Source: Leptospira mtsangambouensis (GTDB taxonomy: Bacteria > Spirochaetota > Leptospiria > Leptospirales > Leptospiraceae). Taken from it: DNA of 64,000 nucleotides. Under the pieces are notes generated by a model that saw nothing but the letters and a program-made list of their open reading frames with translations, did not search any database and had not been told where the DNA came from. Where the stretch lies: NCBI RefSeq assembly GCF_004770475.1, contig NZ_RQHK01000006.1, forward strand, positions 1-64,000, in the 5' to 3' direction. Of the stretch, positions 26,905 through 34,783 are shown in pieces (within the stretch, counting starts at the first letter, position 1; each line of letters starts with the position of its first letter). A program made the translations under genes and the position numbers.

Positions 26905-28265
26905 ACCAAAAACAAACAAAACGAGAAACAACCTATCTGCGATTTTTTGGCCTCGCCGAACTTGCAGATCATGGGGCAAGGGGCATTTTAGCATTTTGGG
27001 TCATCCTAGGAATGGCCTTCTTTTTGTTTGGCGACCAAAACCTAATTGCACCTAATATGAAAAATATAGGTGCTTCCTTGGGAATCACTGATCCAAATGA
27101 AGTGGATTGGAAGTTAGGTGGTATCATCCCCGTTTTGTTTTTTATTTTGGGAGGTGTTGTTTCCTTGTCTATGGGATACCTTTCGCAAAAATTTTCACGA
27201 AAGAACCTGCTCCTCGCCACTGTCCTACTCGGTGAAATTCCATGTTTTTTAACAGCATATGTAGAAACTTATGACCAGTTCTTAGTTTTACGAACGTTAT
27301 GTGGATTTGGCCTAGGTGGAATTTTCCCGCTCCTCTTTAGTTTGATAGGAGATTATTTTTCTAGCCAGTCTAGAGCCATTGCAACGGGTTACGTGTCTTT
27401 GGCGATGGGACTTGGTGTCGGAGTAGGGCAGTTGCTAGGTGGAATTTTAGGTGGTGCTGATCCTATCAACGGATGGCGAGCTTCCTTTATTTATATGTCT
27501 GCTCCATCTTTTATTTTTGCTGCGATTTATTTATTCTTTTGTAAAGAACCAAAACGTGGTGGAGCAGAAGGTGTTTCTAGCGATGAATTATCTCATAAAA
27601 TCAGTTTCAAAGATTTTAAATTACTTTTTGAAAGTAAAACCAACTTAGGTGCTTTTTTGCAAGGCCTTCCTGGTTGTATTCCTTGGGGAGTATTCTTTGT
27701 TTATTTAGCAGATTATTACGAACACACATATCATCTTTCCAAAGAAATTTCCGCAGGTATGATTACCTTTGCCGCAGTAGGAATTTTCATTGGAACTTTC
27801 TTTGGTGGAGTGCTTGGACAAATTTTGTATAATATCAAAAAAATATACCAACCGTGGCTTTGTATCGGAACTACTTTTTTTGGCGTATTCCCTGCCATAT
27901 TACTTCTTTATTCATTTGATATCGTTCCCTATATGGGACTCTTCATCGCACTAAATATTTTTACAGGGATTATGATTTCGATCACAGGACCTAACGTACG
28001 TGCGGTGTTACTCAATGTAAACGAACCAAAATCAAGAAGTGCTATTTTTTCTATCTATAACTTAACTGATGATTTAGGGAAAGGGCTTGGGCCTGTGATG
28101 TCTGCTGTGATTTTAGGATTAACTCCTGATCGCGGGCTTGCACTGTCCATTTCGATTCTTTTTTGGATTCCTTGTGCATTGGCATGGTTTCTTATTTTGT
28201 TTAATTACGAAAAAGATGAAAATAGAATGCTTCAGTTGATGAAACAAAATGTTTCAAATGTTTAA
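26901..28265 (+). CDS. MFS transporter
   Basis: 454 residues from ATG 26901, which overlaps the preceding stop by 4 bp and has AAAGGA ten bases upstream. Twelve hydrophobic segments are seen. The loop 2-3 motif of the major facilitator superfamily is SLSMGYLSQKFSRKNLL, with FLVLRTLCGFGLGGIFPLLFSLIGDYF and RAIATGYVSLAMGLGVGVGQLLGG in the next helices, similar to the spinster-like and organic-acid branches. Substrate not deducible. Likely paired with the membrane-anchored protein encoded just upstream. Confidence 0.85.
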   Translation: MNQKQTKRETTYLRFFGLAELADHGARGILAFWVILGMAFFLFGDQNLIAPNMKNIGASLGITDPNEVDWKLGGIIPVLFFILGGVVSLSMGYLSQKFSRKNLLLATVLLGEIPCFLTAYVETYDQFLVLRTLCGFGLGGIFPLLFSLIGDYFSSQSRAIATGYVSLAMGLGVGVGQLLGGILGGADPINGWRASFIYMSAPSFIFAAIYLFFCKEPKRGGAEGVSSDELSHKISFKDFKLLFESKTNLGAFLQGLPGCIPWGVFFVYLADYYEHTYHLSKEISAGMITFAAVGIFIGTFFGGVLGQILYNIKKIYQPWLCIGTTFFGVFPAILLLYSFDIVPYMGLFIALNIFTGIMISITGPNVRAVLLNVNEPKSRSAIFSIYNLTDDLGKGLGPVMSAVILGLTPDRGLALSISILFWIPCALAWFLILFNYEKDENRMLQLMKQNVSNV

Positions 28266-28286
28266 CTTTTATACTATTTAGGTTAG

Positions 28287-29018
28287 ATGGATATCAAACA
28301 CAACTTACTCGATATTGAAGGGACAACAGCACCAATTGCTTTTGTCCATCAGATCCTTTTTCCTTATGCTAAAAAACATATCACTCGTTTTCTAAAGGGC
28401 TTCCGGTTTTCGGAAGTCCAGTGGAAGGAAATCCAATCAGAATTTGAAAAGGATATGAATCTTCGGGAGGAAAGTTTTTTATCTCGATTTTCCAATCCAA
28501 ATTCTTTTACAAAAATGGAACCGATTGTTTTTTCTACGGATCTTATTCCTTCTTACTTTGAATATTTAATTGAGAAAGATCGGAAGTTTGGTCCATTGAA
28601 AGAAATCCAAGGTAAAATTTGGAAAGAGGGATATGAATCAGGTGAAATCAAAAGTACGGTTTATCATGATGTACCTGAGTTTTTAAAAAAGGCAAAAGAA
28701 TCTGGAATCCGAAATCATGTGTATTCTTCGGGATCTGTGGAAGCACAAATTTTGATTTATCAATATTCAGAGTTAGGTGATCTTCGAAATTATTTTGAAT
28801 CTTATTTTGACACAGCAGTTGGTGGGAAAAGAGAAAAAACTAGTTATGAAAACATCGCTCGGAAACTAAAGTCTTCCCCAGACCAAATTCGATTTTTTAC
28901 CGATATTGTAGAAGAAGCAGAAGCAGCAAATGCGATAGGAATGGATGTTGTGATTTTAAATCGGCCAGGGAATATACCGCAAAAACCACATTCCTTTCCT
29001 ATCTGGGATCATTTTTAA
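28287..29018 (+). CDS. mtnC: Acireductone synthase (enolase-phosphatase E1)
   Basis: 243 residues, usual length. It converts 2,3-diketo-5-methylthiopentyl-1-phosphate to acireductone in methionine salvage. HAD features: LLDIEGTTAPIAFVHQILFPYA at the N-terminus (D-x-E-G-T-T as in the E1 family), VYSSGSVEAQILIYQ (motif II Ser), and FFTDIVEEAEAANAIGMDVV (acidic motif). The family hallmark YFESYFDTAVGGKRE is present. It ends in a 4-bp convergent overlap with the norF-like gene. No other salvage gene lies beside it. Confidence 0.95.
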   Translation: MDIKHNLLDIEGTTAPIAFVHQILFPYAKKHITRFLKGFRFSEVQWKEIQSEFEKDMNLREESFLSRFSNPNSFTKMEPIVFSTDLIPSYFEYLIEKDRKFGPLKEIQGKIWKEGYESGEIKSTVYHDVPEFLKKAKESGIRNHVYSSGSVEAQILIYQYSELGDLRNYFESYFDTAVGGKREKTSYENIARKLKSSPDQIRFFTDIVEEAEAANAIGMDVVILNRPGNIPQKPHSFPIWDHF

Positions 29019-29245
29019 GTCAGTAACAACATACTAACGGAATAAATTCCGATAAGAACCGGAAAGGCCACCTTCCAAAATGGGTGTGCCACTTTCAAAT
29101 TCATAAATACAAAACAAATCAAGAGAAACTTAAGCGCACTCAATAGAATCAGATTCCAAGTACCTGGCAACACAGATCCCATTCCAAAAAAAGAATAATA
29201 AACAATTCCCAAAAGAACTAAATAAGTAAGTAAAATCGATTTCAT
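29015..29245 (-). CDS. norF: Small membrane protein, NorF/cytochrome-oxidase-subunit-IV-like
   Basis: 76 residues from the second of two adjacent ATGs; GAGG lies six bases before it and three before the first. Three hydrophobic helices (LLTYLVLLGIVYYSFFG, WNLILLSALKFLLICFVFMNL, WKVAFPVLIGIYSVSMLLL) with the motif FMNLKVAHPFWK resemble the small prokaryotic COX4/NorF proteins. It lies 10 bp behind norE in the same direction. In denitrifiers NorF helps reach full NO reductase activity. Assignment rests on context plus this pattern. Confidence 0.7.
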   Translation of the reverse strand: MKSILLTYLVLLGIVYYSFFGMGSVLPGTWNLILLSALKFLLICFVFMNLKVAHPFWKVAFPVLIGIYSVSMLLLT

Positions 29246-29255
29246 CATAAACCTC

Positions 29256-29828
29256 TTATTGGATTAAATACAACGCCGGATATAATAATAACCAAATCAA
29301 ATCGCACATATGCCAAAACACAGCACCGGCTTCTAAGTTATCAAAGGAGATTGTTTTTCGACTCAGATAGATGATCCATAGAATGATGACTCCAACAACG
29401 ACATGGAGATAATGAAACCCTGTGAGTAACCAATAATAACTAAAAAACTGACTTGTTTCAAGACCAAATCCTAATAACCATTTTTCTCGGAACTCATAGA
29501 ATTTAAGAAAAAGAAAGGCATATCCAAAAACGATAGAGGTTAATAACAAAATTGTAAAAAACTTTGGATTGTTTTTTGTTTTGTAATGTACTGCTGTTGC
29601 GATACAAAATCCGCTGGTGAGTAAAAATACTGTATTCCAAAATGCAAAAGATTTGTTTAAATGTGACTGCATATCAGTAAAAGCAGTAAGATCCTTTGAC
29701 TTATCATATACCAGTGAACCAATTCCTAAACAAAACGTAAGTACTTCAACAAGTACAATCATCCAGATCAGGATGCCGCCAGGTGGGTACCATAAGGATT
29801 GGTTTGTTTCTATTTTGTTTTCGTGCAT
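29256..29828 (-). CDS. norE: NorE-like cytochrome c oxidase subunit III family protein
   Basis: 190 residues from the ATG at 29828, chosen because GGAGG lies six bases upstream; that GGAGG sits just after an earlier in-frame ATG at 29840. Five hydrophobic helices are seen. Subunit III features are WYPPGGILIWMIVLVEVLTFCLGIG, LLTSGFCIATAVHY, FYEFREKWLLGFGLETSQFFSYYWLLTGFHYLHVVVGVIILW and FWHMCDLIWLLLYPALYLI. It lacks its own redox centre and is thought to help assemble or stabilise the NO reductase. It diverges from norC across a 314-bp regulatory gap and is co-transcribed with norF. Confidence 0.85.
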   Translation of the reverse strand: MHENKIETNQSLWYPPGGILIWMIVLVEVLTFCLGIGSLVYDKSKDLTAFTDMQSHLNKSFAFWNTVFLLTSGFCIATAVHYKTKNNPKFFTILLLTSIVFGYAFLFLKFYEFREKWLLGFGLETSQFFSYYWLLTGFHYLHVVVGVIILWIIYLSRKTISFDNLEAGAVFWHMCDLIWLLLYPALYLIQ

Positions 29829-29863
29829 CGAATCCTCCATTGTTCTTTTATAACATCTGCATC

Positions 29864-29877
29864 ATTGAATATTCAAT
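29864..29877. promoter_or_regulatory. 14-bp perfect palindrome upstream of norE
   Basis: ATTGAATATTCAAT reads the same on both strands and lies 35 bp upstream of the norE start. It resembles an FNR-type site, but the TTGA and TCAA halves are 4 rather than 6 bp apart, so it is probably not bound by the same protein in the same way. Could be an operator for another regulator. Confidence 0.4.
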
Positions 29878-30073
29878 AGTTCTGATTTTAGTTATATTTA
29901 AGATCTTTGACCTTCTTTCCAAAGATTTTGGGGATTTCTTTAATCTTCGGACAAATTGTATCTTCCAATTGAACTTGAACACAGTTCATAGTCAATCTAA
30001 TCGATTCTGATTATCAATTAACCACTGTTCCTGGATGCAATCATTATGTTATTAGAAAAATTCAAATTCGTAC

Positions 30074-30087
30074 TTGATATAAATCAA
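30074..30087 (+). promoter_or_regulatory. DNR/FNR-type box for norC
   Basis: TTGATATAAATCAA is a perfect TTGAT-N4-ATCAA site. A TACAAT hexamer starts 22 bp after it (30110-30115). That puts the box centre at about -41.5 relative to the expected start near 30122, the class II activator position. The probable binder is the Crp/Fnr-family protein at 36061-36687. Confidence 0.85.
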
Positions 30088-30142
30088 TGCGAAAACTAAA
30101 ATCTGCACCTACAATTCAAAAAATTGAAATTAGGAGGCAAGG

Positions 30143-30847
30143 ATGCTATCAAAATCGCAAGCCAGGGCGTTCTTTTTGGGAGGCACCTTTTTGTTCAGTG
30201 CTATCTTTGTGTTTCTCACTGTGGATACCTTGCGACAAAACGATTCCCGAACCAATTCGCAAAACATGACAGCGGATGTTTTGAAGGGAAAGGAAATTTG
30301 GGAAAAAAACAATTGTATGGGATGCCATACTTTGTTAGGTGAAGGTGCTTATTACGCTCCTGATTTAACAAAGGTTGTCGAAAGAAGGGGAGCTACTTGG
30401 ATCGATGTATTTTTAGACGATCCAGAAGCTATGTTTCCTGGGGAACGGAAGATGATCAAATACGGCTTCAATAAGGAAGAAAAGGGGCAAATCATTGCCT
30501 TTCTTGATTGGGTAGGTAAAATTGATGCCAACGGATGGCCTCCAAAACCAAATATCCCAATCGATTCCATTGCCACTCCACAAGTTCCACAGGCGAAATC
30601 AAATGCAGTTGTTATGACTCAACCTGAAAAGTTTTCTCAACTTTGTGTCGCTTGTCACGCAGTAGGTGGTAAGGGTGGAAATGTTGGACCCGCACTTGAT
30701 CATGTAGGTTCTAAGTTTGATTCTGATTATCTCAATCGTTGGTTATCGGATCCACAAGCCATCAAACCGGGAACAAATATGCCAAAGTTGCCGTTAACTG
30801 ATCCTGAAAGAAAAGACATCGTTACTTATCTTTCGGCGTTGAAATAA
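30143..30847 (+). CDS. norC: Nitric oxide reductase cytochrome c subunit with an extra C-terminal cytochrome c domain
   Basis: 234 residues; AGGAGG six bases before the ATG. One N-terminal membrane anchor (~9-27, FFLGGTFLFSAIFVFLTV). The NorC cytochrome domain has the haem motif Cys58-Met-Gly-Cys61-His62 (NNCMGCHTLLGEGAYYAPDL) and a likely axial Met104 (ERKMIKYGF). Usual NorC stops near residue 150. Here a Pro/Ala-rich linker (~138-160) leads to a second cytochrome c domain with Cys168-Val-Ala-Cys171-His172 and a probable axial Met213 (TNMPKLP). It delivers electrons to NorB in the inner membrane with the haems in the periplasm. The added haem domain may replace a separate soluble donor. Confidence 0.92.
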   Translation: MLSKSQARAFFLGGTFLFSAIFVFLTVDTLRQNDSRTNSQNMTADVLKGKEIWEKNNCMGCHTLLGEGAYYAPDLTKVVERRGATWIDVFLDDPEAMFPGERKMIKYGFNKEEKGQIIAFLDWVGKIDANGWPPKPNIPIDSIATPQVPQAKSNAVVMTQPEKFSQLCVACHAVGGKGGNVGPALDHVGSKFDSDYLNRWLSDPQAIKPGTNMPKLPLTDPERKDIVTYLSALK

Positions 30848-30856
30848 GGAGAAACA

Positions 30857-32206
30857 ATGAGATTCCAATCACAAAAGGTCGCATATTGGTTCTTTGCAAC
30901 TTGTATGTTACTCTTATCTTTACAAATCGTATATGGCTTTATTATGGGTTTTGCTCGTATCGGGTTTGATGGATTACATGACTTTATTCCATTTAATACC
31001 GCTCGTGCTACACATACAAATTTACTCGTTGTATGGTTGTTAACTGGCTTTATGGGAGCTGCTTATTATATCATTCCCGAAGAATCTGATCGAGAGTTGT
31101 ATAGTGTTAAACTTGCTTACATCCAACTTCTTTCTTGGGTTGTTGTGGGAGTGATTGCCATCATTGGATTTCACTTCAATTGGTGGGAAGGTCGTAAGTT
31201 CTTAGAAATTCCAAGGCCTCTCGACTATTTGGTAGTTGTGAATGTTTTAACATTTTTGTTTAACATTGCCATGACGATCTGGGAAGCTAAAAAAAGAAGT
31301 ACAACACAACTTGTTCTCTTCTTTGGTTTGTTATGCGCTGCGTTACTATATCTTCCTGGTATGATTTACTTCGACAACCAAACACTCGATTCCTACTTTC
31401 GTTGGTGGGTAGTGCATCTTTGGGTGGAAGGAGTTTGGGAACTCATCATGGGTGGTATCCTTGCTTTTTTACTCATCAAACTGACTGGAGTGGACAGAGA
31501 AGTCATTGAAAAATGGCTCTATGTGGTTGTAGGTTTAACATTCCTTTCGGGAATTTTGGGTACGGGTCACCACTACTACTGGATCGGAACTCCTAAGTAT
31601 TGGCTTATGGTAGGTGGAATTTTTTCTGCTTTGGAACCATTGGCTTTTCTTGGAATGGCCATCTGGGCACTCAATATGTATCGTAAAAAAGGAAAAAACC
31701 ATCCTAACAAAATTGCTCTCTATTGGACTTTGGGGAGTGCCATGATGTCTTTCATTGGAGCGGGTTTCCTAGGGTTTGCTCACACTTGGCCTGCTGTTAA
31801 CCAATGGACTCACGGAACACTCATCACTGCAATGCATGGACACCTTGCCTTCTGGGGGGCCTACGCTATGTTAGTGTTAGCTGTGATTTCCTACGCAATG
31901 CCAAATCTAACAGGAAGAAAGTTGTTTACCGGAATGTCAGGATATCTTGCATTTTGGGCATCCAATATCGGAATGTTGGGAATGACGGGAGCTCTCGCTG
32001 TTGCCGGAATTACACAAGTGTATCTGGAACGCAAATTGGGTATGGACTTCCTTGTGGTTCAAAAAGAAATTATATTCCATTTTATTGGGATGTTACTTGC
32101 TGCCACCCTGTTTACAGTTGGGATCACTTACTTTATTGTAGATTTCATTCGACATGGACTTCCTTCGAATGAAGCTGTAGGAAAAAATGCAGGTGATCTC
32201 GAATAA
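30857..32206 (+). CDS. norB: Nitric oxide reductase catalytic subunit
   Basis: 449 residues with AAGGAG before the ATG. It reduces NO to N2O at a haem b3 / non-haem Fe site. Twelve hydrophobic helices are expected. Ligands are visible: His53 (RATHTNL) and His329 for low-spin haem b, His187, His238 and His239 (LGTGHHYYWIG) for FeB, His327 (AMHGHLAFWGAY) for haem b3, and FeB-site Glu191 (HLWVEGVWELIMGG) with Glu195 near. Glu260 (SALEPLAF) matches the conserved Glu in helix VIII. Length and the absence of the N-terminal quinol-oxidase extension make it a cNOR, paired with NorC. It is followed after 3 bp by norQ. Confidence 0.97.
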   Translation: MRFQSQKVAYWFFATCMLLLSLQIVYGFIMGFARIGFDGLHDFIPFNTARATHTNLLVVWLLTGFMGAAYYIIPEESDRELYSVKLAYIQLLSWVVVGVIAIIGFHFNWWEGRKFLEIPRPLDYLVVVNVLTFLFNIAMTIWEAKKRSTTQLVLFFGLLCAALLYLPGMIYFDNQTLDSYFRWWVVHLWVEGVWELIMGGILAFLLIKLTGVDREVIEKWLYVVVGLTFLSGILGTGHHYYWIGTPKYWLMVGGIFSALEPLAFLGMAIWALNMYRKKGKNHPNKIALYWTLGSAMMSFIGAGFLGFAHTWPAVNQWTHGTLITAMHGHLAFWGAYAMLVLAVISYAMPNLTGRKLFTGMSGYLAFWASNIGMLGMTGALAVAGITQVYLERKLGMDFLVVQKEIIFHFIGMLLAATLFTVGITYFIVDFIRHGLPSNEAVGKNAGDLE

Positions 32207-32209
32207 TCT

Positions 32210-32992
32210 ATGTTAACGAAGAAAGCACCCTATTACGAACCAATCGGTAAGGAAATAGAAATCTTTCAAATGGCGGCAGAGAATTCTCTGCCGCTTTTGT
32301 TGAAAGGTCCTACTGGATCTGGAAAGTCTCGATTTTTAGAGTATATGGCCCATACATTAGGCCGTAGACTCATCACAATTTTATGTAACGATGAAACATC
32401 TTCTGTTGATTTAGTCGGGAGATTTTTAGTGAAGGGGGCAGATACCATTTGGATGGATGGGCCTTTGACAACAGGAGTCAAGGAAGGAGCCATTGTCTAT
32501 TTAGATGAGGTCGCAGAAGCAAGACCAGACACTCTTGTAACCATTCACTCTTTAACTGACCATCGTCGTACTTTATTTTTAGAAAGAAAAAATGAAGAGA
32601 TCCAAGCACATCCTGACTTTTTACTCGTTGCATCCTACAATCCGGGATACCAAAGAGGATTTAAGGAATTAAAACCTTCCACCAAACAACGATTTCTTGG
32701 TATGGACTTTCCGTATCCGAAAGCTTCTGTCGAAGAAAAAATCATCGTAGGAGAAACGGGGATTAGCGAATCCATATCGAAAAAACTCGTCCAATTTGCA
32801 GGTTTGGTAAGAAACAAATCAGAGTTAGGTTTGGCAGAAACCGTTTCGACAAGATTACTTGTTTCTTGTGCCAAATTAATGGCAAAGGGTCTACCGGCGC
32901 GTTTAGCGGGAAGGACTGCAATCATTTTACCACTCTCTGACGATTTGGATACGGTTGCTGCTTTGCAAGATAGTTTTGATCTGATTTTTTAG
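32210..32992 (+). CDS. norQ: NorQ/MoxR-type AAA+ ATPase
   Basis: 260 residues. Walker A is LLLKGPTGSGKSRFLEY (~32-48), Walker B is GAIVYLDEVAEARPD (~93-107), and sensor-1 is LLVASYNPGYQRGFKELKPSTKQRF. This is the CbbQ/NirQ/NorQ branch of MoxR ATPases. With NorD it inserts the non-haem iron into NorB. The arrangement norCBQD with gaps of 3-9 bp is the standard one. The norQ stop overlaps the AGGA that serves norD. Confidence 0.95.
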   Translation: MLTKKAPYYEPIGKEIEIFQMAAENSLPLLLKGPTGSGKSRFLEYMAHTLGRRLITILCNDETSSVDLVGRFLVKGADTIWMDGPLTTGVKEGAIVYLDEVAEARPDTLVTIHSLTDHRRTLFLERKNEEIQAHPDFLLVASYNPGYQRGFKELKPSTKQRFLGMDFPYPKASVEEKIIVGETGISESISKKLVQFAGLVRNKSELGLAETVSTRLLVSCAKLMAKGLPARLAGRTAIILPLSDDLDTVAALQDSFDLIF

Positions 32993-33001
32993 GATACAAA
33001 T

Positions 33002-34774
33002 TTGGAATGGGATCAGTTTGTATTCTACCAAGGTCATAAACTTTGGAAAAAAATTCGTAAAAAACTAACTCCACCAAATCCATATTATGCGTATCAAATG
33101 GGTTTAGAGGAAGTTCGTATCCTTCGTTATTTACAAACCTTAAAAAAAGAATCCACCACTTTGATTCTTGGCGGTGAGTTTATTTCGCTCGGCCAAAATT
33201 ATTTAAAATTTCCCGAAGAAGTACATTGGTTTTTATCTGAATCCAGTTCGAAAAAATTTGTTCGTATCTACCTTGCGTATCTTTCCTTTCTTTCGAATGA
33301 CAAAGAGGTGAAAAAAAGAAAGATTGAGAATGATCAAAAGATAAAGGAAGATACATCCCAAGTAAAAGAAAATTTTTTTTATCAGTTCCGAAAGTTTCTA
33401 AAAGTATTTCCAGGTGTTAGTTGTGATTGGAAAGATATTAAAAAGGAAAGGTTTGAGATCCGAAAAAAAGATCCAACCCAATACAAAAAAATCTCTTCTA
33501 TTTTGATCCAAACATCATCCTCTGTTTCCGATTTGAAACATGAGTTTCCAATAGGAAAAGATTTTATATCAAAGACTGATAAACAAAAAATCAAATCGAA
33601 AGAATCAAAACAAAAATTAGATCCAATTGATGCCGAAGTTTTGGAAGTGGATGAGAAAAAAATCGAGGAATATACATTAGGCCATAATTTTGAAAAAATT
33701 GAAACGGTAGAAGAGTTTGATGGGCAGTGGCGTGATATTGATGGAGAAGAAGATATGGAGGAAGAAGAAGCTTTACAAGAGCTAAACTTAAAACATATCA
33801 TTCGCACAGAAGATTCAGTGCATACCACTCGAAGTAGTGAGTCAGGAGTTGGAACAACACTTGAAATTTTAGATGAAACTTATTTGGGAAATCGTTTTAC
33901 CTATCCTGAATGGGATTATAAATTAAAAAACTATAAACCAAACTATTGTAACGTAATTGAAGAATTTCCAAATCAAAAAGATGTTTCTTATACGAAACAT
34001 GTATTAGAAAAACAACATTCTACTTTGACTCAATTAAAAAAGAAAATGATGGCCCTTTTGAACCAAACAAGAATCAAAAAACGATTGGTATCGGGAGATG
34101 ATATTGATTTGGATGCGCTTGTGGATCGTTACGCGGATATCAAAGCTAAAATTAGTCCGTCGGAATCAATCTATATGAATCCCATTCGGGATGTATCCGA
34201 TATGGCTTTGTATTTTTTAGTTGATTTGAGTTTATCTACCGACTCTTGGATCCAAGAAAAAAGAGTATTAGATGTAGAAAGAGAAAGTTTACTTTTATTT
34301 TCTGAATGTTTGGAGGATTTAAAAATCCCATTTGGAATCGCCGGTTTTTATTCTAGGACTCGTAATTTTAATCAGCTGATCCATTTAAAACAACTTTCAG
34401 AACCGTGGATGAGCGCACGTGATCGTTTGGGTTCTCTTTCTCCCATTGGATACACTCGAGTGGGGCCATCGTTACGCCATGTGAATTCTATTTTAAAAGA
34501 TACATCTTATAAACAAAAATGGATCATCCTCATTACAGATGCACGTCCTAATGATTATGACAAATATGAAGGCAAATATGGAATTGAGGATGTCAATAAG
34601 GCAGTCGGTGAATGTTTGTTAAATGGAGTTCAAGTGTATACTCTTGCAATCGGAACCGAAGAAAAGCCAACGATTCCTGCGATGATGAGAAATGCTAGTT
34701 ACCAAATGTTGTTCCACCCAGAAAGACTCCTCGATTCTCTCCAAGAGTTTTTTCGAAGAGCCATAAGGGTGTAA
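33002..34774 (+). CDS. norD: NorD, VWA-domain maturation factor
   Basis: 590 residues from a TTG with AGGA seven bases upstream; no nearer ATG keeps the N-terminus. The first ~380 residues are charged and mostly helical, with a strongly acidic segment near 230-265. The C-terminal ~200 residues are a von Willebrand A domain with MIDAS motif DLSLSTDSW (~411) and later MIDAS threonine/aspartate blocks (GYTRVGPSLRH, ILITDARPNDYDKYEGKYGIEDV). NorD works with NorQ in cytoplasmic activation of NO reductase. It ends 9 bp from the convergent nnrS stop. Confidence 0.92.
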   Translation: MEWDQFVFYQGHKLWKKIRKKLTPPNPYYAYQMGLEEVRILRYLQTLKKESTTLILGGEFISLGQNYLKFPEEVHWFLSESSSKKFVRIYLAYLSFLSNDKEVKKRKIENDQKIKEDTSQVKENFFYQFRKFLKVFPGVSCDWKDIKKERFEIRKKDPTQYKKISSILIQTSSSVSDLKHEFPIGKDFISKTDKQKIKSKESKQKLDPIDAEVLEVDEKKIEEYTLGHNFEKIETVEEFDGQWRDIDGEEDMEEEEALQELNLKHIIRTEDSVHTTRSSESGVGTTLEILDETYLGNRFTYPEWDYKLKNYKPNYCNVIEEFPNQKDVSYTKHVLEKQHSTLTQLKKKMMALLNQTRIKKRLVSGDDIDLDALVDRYADIKAKISPSESIYMNPIRDVSDMALYFLVDLSLSTDSWIQEKRVLDVERESLLLFSECLEDLKIPFGIAGFYSRTRNFNQLIHLKQLSEPWMSARDRLGSLSPIGYTRVGPSLRHVNSILKDTSYKQKWIILITDARPNDYDKYEGKYGIEDVNKAVGECLLNGVQVYTLAIGTEEKPTIPAMMRNASYQMLFHPERLLDSLQEFFRRAIRV

Positions 34775-34783
34775 TCCAAATGT

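Larger units (their letters stand above)
29829..30142. promoter_or_regulatory. Divergent norE/norC control region
   Basis: This 314-bp gap carries no gene. It holds a perfect 14-bp palindrome near norE (29864-29877), a perfect DNR/FNR box (30074-30087) and a well-placed -10 hexamer TACAAT (30110-30115) for norC, and AGGAGG before norC. The centre (29880-30060) is AT-rich with no clear further motif. A box with correct spacing facing norE was not found, so norFE may share the norC-proximal box or use another control. Confidence 0.7.
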
